A DNA stretch of 64,000 nucleotides from positions 265,291,574 to 265,355,573 of the forward strand of contig NC_081407.1 of the NCBI RefSeq assembly GCF_030272615.1, given 5' to 3'. Every line of letters begins with the position of its first letter. Position 1 is the stretch's first letter. Under the pieces are notes generated by a model. It saw only the letters and a program-made list of their open reading frames with translations. It made no database searches and was not told the origin of the DNA. This document shows, piece after piece, positions 54,511 through 64,000 of this stretch. The position numbers and the translations under genes are program-made. The stretch comes from Cryptomeria japonica (lineage: Eukaryota; Streptophyta; Pinopsida; Cupressales; Cupressaceae).

Positions 54511-56205
54511 TGAGGCCCTACCCTGAGCCATCATAGAATTTCAGTTATTTTCATGTTGGACCTACTATTGATACTACATTTTGATGCATTATGGACATAG
54601 ATTTTATATGATCCAGTGTTTGGATAACATTGATATGATTATGTCATTACTTTGATTTGCAGTACTTTGTTTTGATGCTAGAAAATTATGGATGCATGCT
54701 CTATAAAAGATTTAATTTCATGATGATTATGATGATGCCATTTAGTAGATTATTTTATGTGGATGTTATTAGATAATTGGAAACTTGATTATTATAAATG
54801 AAATTGTATGCGATTTCTGAATTGTATTCTTTCTATATGATAATATTATATGTGATTTTTGGAATTACTAATGTGCAAAGTGAGATGTGCTGGAAAATTA
54901 TTCCATGTGACCATGGAAACTATTCGAAGAATCAAGCCTAGACCTATGTGTGTTTGTGAAGCCAAGGGTTGTCTATTTGGAAAGACAACACCTCGTTTGT
55001 AAATGCATTTTAATTTGTAAATGTTATGTTTGGATGTGTGTTTAATTTGGAAATTGTTTAATTTATAAATTCCAAAAAAGGGACATTTGCCATGTGTATT
55101 TTAGTGATGTGTAATTCTTTTTGTGGTGTCACTTGACACATGTGTTGTACGATGAGTTGGCAATGACATGTCCCTTTGGAGGAAATTTGTTTTACCAATG
55201 CATTTTTTTCAATTATCCTAGTATGGTCCCAAGAAAGTCTTGGATAGGGAGCCATTAGAAAGGTCAAGTCCGGGTTGACCCGTAGGTAAATTTTGGGTGA
55301 GTATCTAGAGGGTTAAGCTAACTCCTAGGGTCAAGTTAGGAGCATTTTTAGTGAGCCATATGATGTACCTATGGATGAAGGCCAAATTTAGCCATGTGTC
55401 CACTCCCTGGGGACTGTTTAGGCCCCCCAAAAGTTGAGTTTTCCAAGTTGGTCTAATTTCAACTTTTGAGGAGCCTACCTAGGTTAGACAACCCTCCTTA
55501 TGAGTGACATTGCTCTTCCCATTCCTTTTACCTTTTTGAGGTGCCTTGGCTAGAGAGTTTGTAAGGTGTTGGGAAGACCAGCCTATGAACATCCTTCACC
55601 CTTCCCAAGAGGGTTGGAAAGAGTGAGGAATGTCTTCTTAGGGAATAGTTTGGGAGGGAGAAGTTGGATCACCCACTGTCCATTTTTGGAGACTTAGATT
55701 CTTGAGTAGTTTTTGGTAAGTTTTTGGAATATTTTTGGCTAAGTATTGAGGGGAAAAGATAGTGGATTTGGGCAGCTCTTCTACTAGATTCATCATCCTT
55801 TTGGTGGATTTAAGGTTGGTTGTTTTTCTACCTCTTGTATGTTGTTGTATATTTGAAAAGATTGCTTGTTATACTTGTTTTCATTGTTGATATCTTAGTG
55901 TGTTAGGAAGATGTTGAGTTCTTCCCTATGTGTTCTTTTATTTTGTTAATGTGATTTTTGAGTTTTGTTTTTGGGAGTTTTCCTTATATGGAGATTTTGT
56001 TATTGTGATTTTTGAGTTTTGTTTTTGAGAGTGTATTGTTTGTGTGTCTCCCGTTTAGCCTTGGTTCTCCTAGCTCGGGGGTGGCTTCTTTTAAGCCTAG
56101 GTTGGGAGGTGAGTCTCCATGGTCAACAACCTACAACTTTTATTTGCAGGTTGCTTGGGAAGAGATTGGAAGGGAAGCTAAAATGGTCCTATTGTTTATT
56201 GTATT

Positions 56206-56300
56206 CTAGTTGTAGAAAAGAAAAAGACTTTCTTATTGTATTTAGTTGCAGAAAAGAAAAAGAATTTCTTATTGTATTTAGTTGCAGAAAAGAAATTGTA
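56206..56300 (+). repeat. 37-bp tandem repeat in J LTR
   Basis: Between two and three copies of AGTTGCAGAAAAGAAAAAGA plus 'ATTTCTTATTGTATTT', with the last copy incomplete. Confidence 0.82.
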
Positions 56301-56995
56301 ACTGATGAATTAGTTTTTTTTACCATGTAATAAAGGTGTATATTTATTTGAAGTATATATTCTTGCAAAGTGAAGAATGCATTGTTGAAATTATTACTTT
56401 AATGATTTGTTTCTAGAATAGATTAAGCATGAAATTTGTAGTTTGTTCTTATTGCTACTGAAAAAGAAATGAAATCATTTAAATGTCAGTAGTGCAGTTT
56501 TTAATAAAAGAGGAGAAATATTTATTTATGTCTATAGTTAAACCCCAAAAATTATTAGGCAACTTAGAAATGGTTTTTAATCTTACATTGCATCTTGTTG
56601 TTATTAAACCAATGGATTTTAGTAAGGTTTGTATTGCAGCTGTAAATAAAATCATTTCTGTTAATTTTTCTATTTTGTAAATAAATTTATTGCTATTATA
56701 TGTGTTTTCTCAAATCTAAAAAATACATGTAGAAAAGGAAAGTAATTTTGTAAATCTAGTTATAGTTAACTTAAAGCAAAAAGAAACTATATATTATTTA
56801 AAAGAAAACAGAAGCTAATCTATTCTGTTATTTATGAAGATATGAAAAGAAATAGATTTAAAACAAGATATATATATATATACTGGAAAGATATATTATA
56901 ATGCTTACTGTTAAAACCCAGGGATGTATATATTGTTATGTGTGTGTGTGATAATGTTTAAAAATAATAATAATAATAATAATAAATAATAATAA

Positions 56996-57160
56996 CCTAG
57001 GGCAGCCACAGTGCACGGCACAGGGCCGCCACTGTGGGTATCCACAGTGGTGCCCGGGTGCCCCTCTACCCTGTGCCATGCCAACTCCCCCTCTCATCCT
57101 CTGCCATGGCTACCTCCTTTGGCCTCCCTTTGCCCATGTCGCCGCCCTATTCAACACACA
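56996..57160. repeat. GC-rich block with nested inverted repeats in J LTR
   Basis: Inner perfect 9-bp arms CCACTGTGG (57029-57037) and CCACAGTGG (57042-57050) are separated by GTAT. Outer perfect 9-bp arms are GGCACAGGG (57017-57025) and CCCTGTGCC (57069-57077). The block is much richer in GC than its surroundings and follows an AAT microsatellite. Confidence 0.8.
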
Positions 57161-58106
57161 AAACAAAAGAGAAGAATGTATGGTAAAATAGAACCCTAAC
57201 CCAATTTCAGGTTATAGTAGAATGATTAACAAAAAGAATGGGGGAAGGGATTCATAAGGATGTTAATAACGAAACCTTAGTTAGGGTTCACATTAAAATA
57301 ATAAATAAAATGAAATGAGGGGGAATTCTTTTCGAAGTTTGAAAAGAATTACCCCCATCTGTCTATAGACAATATGTAGAAATAAATAATTTCTATTATC
57401 GACTAGGGTAAAATTAGTTCTTAATATAGATTTTATTTAGGAGAATGTGTGTAAGTATACACACACACACATACATATATATAGGCTAGTTTGCATATTT
57501 AATTAAATATGGTTGTTTGGGTTAAAATTCTTTTGGGGAATTTATTAAATGTATAATGTAACATTTTAATCTATGAGGTCATTGTTGGCCAAATATTTAA
57601 TAGTTGAAATTTAAATATCTAAGGGGAGTTAAATTCGACTTTAATATTAAATGAATTTATTAGTCTAATATTATATTTTGATTTGGTTAACTCTATTAGA
57701 TTAATTTTAAGGCGTATTCGCGTTTGCTCAATTAATTATTTTTAATATGAGTTAACATTATTTTATTTAGCCTTGAGTATATTAATACTTTTGAGATAAT
57801 TAATGTCTCTTGATTTATTATTGGAGAAATTTTAATTAGGGGAAATTATTTCATTTAGTTTAATTAATTAGTTAAGCTATGACGACCCCTTTTAGGGAAT
57901 AATTAGTCTACTCTAAATATTGACTCTATAATGATGGAGTTGATTAAACCAACTTTAGGAAACCATTTTATTTAATCCTAAGTTAACCTTTAGTTAAGAC
58001 AAAACTTATTTATTCCTTTATAAATGTAGATGATTTAATGTATTTATGTTATTTTAAAAAAAAAAAATTGGTTTCGTTTTTGCCCAAAAGTTTGGGCATG
58101 ACATTT

Positions 58107-58118
58107 TGGTATCAGAGC
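58107..58118 (+). other. Element J primer binding site (tRNA-iMet)
   Basis: TGGTATCAGAGC, a perfect 12-base match to the initiator tRNA-Met primer site, three bases after the LTR. Confidence 0.94.
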
Positions 58119-58237
58119 AAGGTTTCCAACACTAGGAACCTTTCTCCATTATGTTTCGCTTTTAATATTATTTTATTTAAGAATTGTTATTAATTTATTT
58201 ATTTATTTACTTTATTTTATTTTATTGATCTTTAAGG

Positions 58238-59560
58238 ATGTCGCCAATTACGCGACAAGCTCGTAAGCATGGTAGGGGTCCAAGACGTGCTCGCATGGCA
58301 CACGAGGATGTTGTGCACAACAAGTTAGATCCAGAAAGGGATCGAGAAGCTCCTCCCGAACAACCGATTGACCCCAACAGAGACATTTTGGTTGCACTCC
58401 AGAACCTGATAGGAATATTTCAAGATAGACTCCCAGTAGTAGATTGTCAGGTAGAGCACCAAAATTTTGAGTCATAGATCTGCAGCTAGGGAGCGGAGTA
58501 GGAGCCCACCTCCTTACCGTATAGAGGCCCAGGCAAAGCATGAGCCTGAGTCAGTCCATCTACTTGAGGCACCTCTAGTAGTGGCACCAGTTATTTTTGA
58601 GAGAGCACCCCGTGATCCCGGGGATCAGATCAGAGAGATTCTACATCTTCAGCCACCATCATTTGTAGGATCTACCGATGGGGTAGAGGCTGAGGCTTGG
58701 CTTTTGAGTCTAGATAGGTGCTTCGGATTGCATCCCTATGAGAGAAATTTGAAGGCACGGATTGCCATTCACCTTCTGAGAGGGATGGCTTCCACATGGT
58801 GGAGGCAAGAGGAGTACAAGAATGATTTAGCTAGGACACTATCACTTGGGACATCTTTACAGATAGATTCAGAGATAGGTACCTATCAGAGCACTATAGG
58901 TAGCGCAGGATTGACGAGTTGCATGACCTTCAGCAGAAGGGTCTCTCTGTGTCCCAGTATGAGAGCAAGTTCTTTGAGATCTTACCCTATGTTGACTACC
59001 TGAAGGATGAGAAGTTACTCGTCAATCGGTTTATCAGAAGATTGAATATTGAGATAGCAGGACCAGTTAGGATGGAAGATCCAGGGAGCCTTCGGGTGGC
59101 CGTGGAGAATGCCTTGATATCAAAGGAGATTCAGGGATCGCAGGACACGCAGGATTGGCATCAGAACTAAAACCCTATACCATAGTCTTTTTGGTTTCAG
59201 AAACCCCATTGAAAGGGTAACCACAGGAATTCATCGAGGTCCTTTAAACCCCCTTCGCCACAGCAACCACAACAGAATTAGAGGCAAAGGCCTCCACATG
59301 GTCAACAGGGCTTTAAGCCCAAGTAGTGGCATTCACAGGGTCCTAGGCACGACCAGTGATCATAGGGTCCTTACACACCTCTGACACGGACTCAGCAATC
59401 CTCTAGGGGTGGTTTCAGTGGTTCGAGCATGATAAGAGGACAGGGATACTCTAGGCCACAGGGTGTTCAGTTTCAGACATGTGGTGCTTGTTTCACTTTT
59501 GGGGCCATGGAGCACATGGCGAGAGAGTGTCTACAGGGTTAGATGGTAGGCAATTAGAGG
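58238..59560 (+). pseudogene. Element J gag
   Basis: ATG at 58238 starts MSPITRQARKHGRGPRRARM, with a downstream acidic stretch and NRDILVALQNLIGIFQDRL. After a shift near 58470 the body is in another frame: FVGSTDGVEAEAWLLSLDRC, LKARIAIHLLRGMASTWW (Retrotrans_gag: 'F.G..D...A..WL..ME', 'A...L.G.A..WW'). A shift back near 58915 gives LHDLQQKGLSVSQYESKF-like text at 58919-59170. A knuckle near 59480-59530 reads CGACFTFGAMEHMAREC, with wider spacing than CX2CX4HX4C. Stops are scattered after 59170. Confidence 0.88.
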
Positions 59561-59980
59561 ATGGCAGGTTCAAAGCCTACAGTTGGGGATATGGGTAAGT
59601 CCCATAGAGTCTTTGCAGTAGTTGACAACCGCTAGGCAGAGCATCAGGCCACAGTCATAGAGGCTGTAGGGATGATCAGAGGTAGCAGTGTTTCTATCTT
59701 GTTTGATTCAGGAGCTATAGATTATTTTATATCTCCATTGGTAGTGGAGCGTTGCGGGCTAGTGGCATCTAGGCAAGTTGTTAGTTAGGAAGCGGAGTTG
59801 GCTTTAGGAGCTAGATTTTTTGTTGAGTCAGTGGTTAGGGGTTGTCAGCTTCAGATTGGGAGTACAACCACCTTAGTAGACCTTCAAGTCACACCTCTAG
59901 GATCTTATGGCATTGTTATTGGCATGGATTGGCTATACGCCCATAGAGCCAAGATGGATTGTCGCTAGAAAAAGATTGAG
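59561..59980 (+). pseudogene. Element J protease
   Basis: In the same frame as the gag end: VSILFDSGAIDYFIS, with the D-S-G active site at 59705-59713, then LVVERCGLVA, QLQIGSTTTLVDLQVTPLGS and YGIVIGMDWLYAHRAKMDC, the standard 'GMDWL..H.A.IDC' end of a gypsy retropepsin. A stop occurs within (near 59788) and near 59967. Confidence 0.88.
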
Positions 59981-61020
59981 TGTGTGGATGATCAGGGTAC
60001 CTCCATAGTTATTTCAGGGATTCAGAGGCTCATATCACTTTGTATGATTTTTGCTATGCAGCTTAAGCGGAGCATGCGAAAGGGATGTCAGTTGTTTTCC
60101 ATCACCATCAGTGATAGAGAGGAAGAGAATGAGAAGGAGCCTTCCCTATATGATCATCCCATCCTTAAGGAATTTGTAGATGTGTTTCCTTCTGAGCTAC
60201 CTGGTATGCCACCTAGCAAAGAGATTGATTTCCACATAGATCTTGTACTAGGAGCTGAGCCGGTTTCGAGAGCACCATATAGGATGACCACAAATGAGCT
60301 TCTTGAGCTCAAGATGCAGCTTGAGGAACTCTTAGAGAAGGGTCACATTCATCCTAGCCTCTCCCCTTGGGGCGCACCAGTCATCTTCGTGAAGAGGAAG
60401 GATGGATCCCTTCGGTTATGTATAGATTATAGGCAGTTGAACAAAGTGACCATCAAGAATCGATATCCCTTGCTCAGGATTGACGACTTATTTGATCAGC
60501 TTCAGGGTGCCAAAGTGTTTTCCAAGATAGACCTGAAGTCAAGGTACCATCAGTTGAGGATTGTAGAGAGCGATATCAACAAGACCGCTTTTCCTACCAG
60601 GTATGGCCACTATGAGTTCACCATGGTCCCATTCAGTCTTATGAATGCTCTAGTTGTATTCATGAGTCTCATGAATGGGGTATTCCGCACTTTCCTTGAC
60701 CAATTTGTGATTGTGTTCCTCGATGACATATTGATATATTCTCGGAATGAGAAGGAGCATGAGGAGCACTTGAGATAGGTATTGCAGTGTATTAGAGATA
60801 ATCAGTTGTATGGCATCCTGTTGAAGTGTTCATTATTTAGATCAGAGGTCAGATATCTAGGACATGTTATATCTAGTGATGGGATCTCAGTTGACCCATC
60901 GAAGGTCAGAGCTATTATGGATTGGCCAGTGCCAACTAGTGTGACAAAAATCAGGAGTTTCATGGGTCTAGCAGGGTACTAAAGATGCTTCCTTCAAGGG
61001 TTCTATAGGGTTGAACATCC
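59981..61020 (+). pseudogene. Element J reverse transcriptase
   Basis: 59984-60778 is open for 264 codons. It has [20 protein letters not shown] and [20 protein letters not shown], then fingers [20 protein letters not shown] and [15 protein letters not shown]. The palm has [14 protein letters not shown] with the first catalytic Asp, and [20 protein letters not shown] with the Asp pair at 60722-60727. Two substitutions stand out: the usual PFGLTNAPA.FM is [12 protein letters not shown]. After a stop at 60776, 60782-60982 continues through the thumb (YLGHVISSDGISVDPSKV, RSFMGLAGY). Confidence 0.92.
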
Positions 61021-61595
61021 TATTACATCCCTTCAGCGAAAGGGAAAGAAATTCTTGAGTGGACAGAAAGGTGTGAGAGGGCCTTTCAGGATCTAAAAAG
61101 GGCACTCACTAGTGCACCTATTCTTGTTGTTCTAGACCCCTCGGTTGATTTCATGGTATGCACAGATGCTTCCTTGGATGGGTTAGGAGTAGTCCTTATG
61201 CAGGAGGGTCAAGTTATAGCATATGAGTCTAGGAAACTTAAGACTCACGAACTTAACTACCCTACTCATAACCTTGAGCTTGCAGTAGTAGTGCATGCAC
61301 TTGTGAGGTGGAGACACTTCCTTTTGGGTCACCATTTTGAGCTTCATTCAGATCATCAGAGCTTGCAGTACATATTCACTTAGCCCAATCTTAATGCTTG
61401 TCAGAGAAGATGGATGGATTTTTTATGTGAGTATGATTTTGATGTTCACTACATCAAGGGGAAAGAAATGTAGTTGGAGATGCCTTGAGTAGGAGATGTC
61501 ATGAGATATGCTTCATGTCTATGGACACATATTTGAGAGGTCGTATATTGCAGCAGCTGCCAGAGGATGAGTGGTATTTAGAGGTATGTTAGGTA
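61021..61595 (+). pseudogene. Element J RNase H
   Basis: 61153-61383 is open, with [20 protein letters not shown] (first Asp in TDAS), [20 protein letters not shown] (Glu in NLEL) and [12 protein letters not shown] (third Asp). WMDFLCEYDFDVHYIKGKEM follows after a stop at 61381. A frameshift separates this from RT (near 61000-61100) and another follows, near 61470. Confidence 0.9.
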
Positions 61596-62486
61596 GTGCG
61601 TTCTCAAGAGACCCTGGAAGGGAAATATGTAGACTATTCATTAGAGTCTGATGGACTACTACACCATAGAGAGCACACCTATGTACCTTCTTCCAGTGGA
61701 TTGCATGATTTCATTGTGTTGGAGGCTCATAGAACTCCTTATGCAGTGCATCCCAGAGTTAAGAAGATGCATGTAGATTTGAGAAGGTTATATCATTGGC
61801 CAAGTATGCGGCAATTCATTGTTGTACTAGTAGCCCGATGCCTTGAGTTCCAGAGAGTCAAGGCAGAGCACCGCCATCCAGGTGGGTTGCTCTAGTCTCA
61901 TGTGATACTAGAGTGGAAGTGGGATACTATATCAATGGACTTTGTCATTTGCCTTCCTATGTCAGTGCGTCGTCATGATGCCATCATGGTGGCAGTTGAC
62001 AATTTGACCAAAGTAGCCCACTTCTCACCAGTCTGGACTACCTTCACAGCACTAGTAGTGGCACATGTATTCTTGCAGGATATTGTCAAACTTCATGGTG
62101 TTCCATGCAAGATTATCTCAGACAGAGACTCCCTCTTCACTTCTTCCTTTTGGAAGGCGATACAGAAAGCAATGGGTACCAGGCTCAACTTCAGTACAAC
62201 CTATCATCTGAAAATGGATGGACAGACAGAGAGGGTAAACCAGGTGTTAGAAGACATGCTCCACATGTATGTCATGGATCATCAGACTAGATGGGAAGAG
62301 TACCTTCCTTTGGTAGATTTTACCTATAACAATGGACATCACACTTCTTTGGGAATACCACCTTTTCAAGCCTTGTATGGCAGACCTTGCAGGACACCTT
62401 TCAGTTGGGACCGTATTGAGGATAGAGTAGCAATAGGTCCTGAGATGGTTCGTGATATGGATCAGCAGGTGATTTTGATTAGATAG
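61596..62486 (+). pseudogene. Element J integrase
   Basis: 61596-61895 carries the zinc domain: AHRTPYAVHPRVKKMHVDL then ARCLEFQRVKAEH; the H-H-C-C site has its last Cys changed to Phe (CLEF for CLEC). 61902-62486 is the rve core with all catalytic residues: Asp in TISMDFVICLP (61938-61940), Asp in IISDRDSLF (62121-62123) and Glu in DGQTERVNQ (62229-62231), with 35 residues between the last two, as expected for D,D-35-E. A stop at about 61893 separates the two parts in the same frame. Confidence 0.92.
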
Positions 62487-62995
62487 TGCCTTAGAGAGGC
62501 ACAGGATAAGAAGAAGAAGTATGCAGATGCGAAGAGGATAGACCATAGCTTCATGGTTGGGGACAGAGTTTTCTTGAGAGTGTGACCGTATAAGAGTCCA
62601 ATCTATTATGGAAAGGAGCCTAAGCTCGCACCTCGCTTTGTTGGACCATTTGATCCTTGAGAGGATAGGACTAGTTGCATATCGTCTAGCTTTGCCACCT
62701 AGCCTATCACGCATCCACGATGTGTTTCACGTATCAGTTCTGAGGAAGTACATTTATGATGAGTCTCATATTCTAGATTGGAATGCCTTGTAGGTGGAGT
62801 CGGACGGGCAGCTAGCTTTGGAGCCCATCCGCATTTTGCAACGTCGGACGCTATCTCTTCAAGGTCGAGAGATGGAACAGGTTAGGGTCCAGCGGGATTG
62901 TTATGACGAGGTTATGGCATCATGGGAGGACGCAGCGCAAATGAGATCTCAGTAACCCCATCTTTTTGATGAACTCTAGGAGGAAGTTCATGCCT
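62487..62995 (+). pseudogene. Element J integrase C-terminal and chromodomain-like region
   Basis: After a stop the C-terminus reads KKKKYADAKRIDHSFMVGDR, then KLAPRFVGPFDP, then YRLALPPSLSRIHDVFHVSV and LRKYIYDESHIL, the conserved Tekay/Del tail. The last part (LEPIRILQRRTLSLQGREME and VMASWEDAAQMRSQ) lies where the chromodomain of such elements is found and has the final 'W.....EA.WE....M' pattern. It probably directs insertion to heterochromatin in active relatives. Confidence 0.82.
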
Positions 62996-63009
62996 AGAGG
63001 GGGAGGGTG
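62996..63009 (+). other. Element J polypurine tract
   Basis: AGAGGGGGAGGGTG directly before the 3' LTR start TGAGGCCC at 63010. Confidence 0.88.
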
Positions 63010-64000
63010 TGAGGCCCTACCCTGAGCTGTCATAGCATTTCAGTTATTTTCATGTTGGACCTACTATTGATACTACATTTTGATTCATTATGGACATAGA
63101 TTTTATATGATCAAGTGTTTGGATAACATTGATATGATTATGTCATTACTTTGATTTGCAGTATTTTGTTTTGATGCTAGAAAAGTATGGATGCATGCTC
63201 TATAAACAATTTAATTCCATGATGATTATGATGATGCCATTTAGTAGATTAATTTATGTGGATGTTATTAGATAATTAGAAACTTGATTATTATAAATGA
63301 AATTGTATGCGATGTCTAAATTGTATTCTTTCCATATGATATTATTATATGTGATTTTTGGAATTACTAATATGCAAAGTGAGATGTGCAAGAAAATTAT
63401 TCCATGTGACCATGGAAACTATTTGGAGAATCAAGCCTAGACCTATGTGTGTTTGTGAAGCCAAGGGTTGTCTATTTGGAGAGACAACACCTCGTTTGTA
63501 AATGTGTTTTAATTTGTAAATGTTATGCTTGGATGTGTGTTTAATTTATAAATTCCAAAAAAGGGACATTTGCCATGTGTATTTTAGTGATGTGTAATTA
63601 TTTTTGTGGTGTCACTTGACACATGTGTTGTAAGATGAGTTGGCAATGACATGTCCCTTTGGAGGAAATTTGTTTTACCAATGCATTTTTTTCAATTATC
63701 CTAGTATGGTCCCAAGAAAGTCTTGGATAAGGAGCCATTAGAAAGGTAAAGTCAGGGTTGACCCGTAGGTAAACTTTGGGTGAGTTTCTAGAGGGTTAAG
63801 CTAACTCCTAGGGTCAATTTAGGAGCATTTTTACTGGGCCATATGATGTACCTATGAATGAAGGCCAAATTTAGCCATGTGTCCACTCCCTGGGGACTGT
63901 TTAGTCACCCCAAAAGTTGAGTTTTCCATGTTGGTCGAATTTCAACTTTTGAGGAGCCTACCTAGGTTAGACAACCCTCCTCATGAGTGATATTGCTCTT
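63010..64000 (+). repeat. Element J 3' LTR, left part
   Basis: First 991 bp of the LTR, matching 54511-55510, with scattered substitutions and one small deletion near 63545 relative to the 5' LTR. It continues past the window edge. Confidence 0.93.

Larger units (their letters stand above)
54511..58103 (+). repeat. Element J 5' LTR, 3.6 kb
   Basis: Begins TGAGGCCCTACCCTGAGC and ends GGGCATGACA, three bases before the primer site. Its interior holds a 37-bp tandem repeat (56206-56300), microsatellites of TA (56868), TG (56938), AAT (56968-56994) and AC (57461), and a GC-rich insert-like stretch with nested hairpins (56996-57160). Most of the right half is very AT-rich. ORFs at 56012-56330 are chance frames in the repeat. 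Confidence 0.9.
54511..64000 (+). mobile_element. Ty3/gypsy retrotransposon J, Tekay/Del-like, nearly complete in window
   Basis: Plus-strand gypsy element with a 3.6-kb 5' LTR (54511-58103), primer site, gag, protease, RT, RNase H, integrase, a C-terminal extension, polypurine tract, and the first 991 bp of the 3' LTR (from 63010). In the first 420 bp the two LTRs differ at about 21 positions by hand count. Long LTRs and gene order fit the Tekay/Del lineage of chromoviruses (family knowledge). Coding has a few frameshifts and stops, so this copy is inactive, but it is the best preserved here. Confidence 0.92.

Noticed and set aside
56012-56330. Plus-strand ORFs of 65 and 103 codons in the J LTR
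   Set aside because: They lie on the 37-bp tandem repeat in a non-coding LTR and encode only its repeat.
56998-57200. Captured host gene fragment in the J LTR
   Set aside because: The translated 62 codons are Pro/Cys-rich low complexity with no recognisable domain; kept only as a structural observation.
62247-62714. 155-codon minus-strand ORF
   Set aside because: Antisense to the J integrase, with no domain; a shadow of the coding strand.

Overview
This window looks like intergenic DNA of a large-genome land plant. I find no host gene, tRNA, rRNA or CRISPR array. Almost all 64 kb is made of LTR retrotransposons inserted into one another, in various stages of decay. The density of old, stop-ridden Ty1/copia and Ty3/gypsy copies, with solo LTRs and long LTRs, suggests a gymnosperm such as a conifer; that placement is inference, not something the sequence proves. 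Element letters below are mine.

Left third (1-33.4 kb): an old minus-strand Ty3/gypsy element, D, is spread over 1-147, 7415-8569, 19998-23823 and 31302-32449, with its 5' LTR starting at 32450. Three elements have landed in it: copia A (148-7414, minus) in the integrase C-terminus; C (8570-19997, minus) between RNase H and integrase; and copia E (23829-31301, plus) in gag. C in turn carries the 5'-truncated copia B (11855-17297, plus).

Middle (33.4-53.1 kb): copia F (plus) is split by solo LTR L (33563-35682) in gag, by gypsy G (35840-49173, minus) further along gag, and by solo LTR K (50024-51224) between its integrase tail and reverse transcriptase. G is itself split by H (38583-46876, plus).

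Right (53.1-64 kb): an LTR with primer binding site (element I, 53081-54217) abuts the 3' end of F. Just inside I lies J (54511 to beyond the window), a Tekay/Del-like gypsy element with a 3.6-kb LTR. J is the best preserved copy here, with gag, protease, reverse transcriptase, RNase H, integrase and a C-terminal extension.

The most unusual content is the C/H family. Two independent copies share an odd protein plan: acidic tandem repeats, then an Ogre/Tat-like retropepsin, then a gag-type C..H..H..C module after the protease rather than before it. Neither copy has a reverse transcriptase or integrase. The two also share a polypurine tract/LTR junction and a conserved 3' hairpin block. They look like a non-autonomous family with a rearranged gag-protease order. 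Other notable points are deletions at the edges of nested elements, and a pattern of stop codons in E that fits cytosine-methylation decay.
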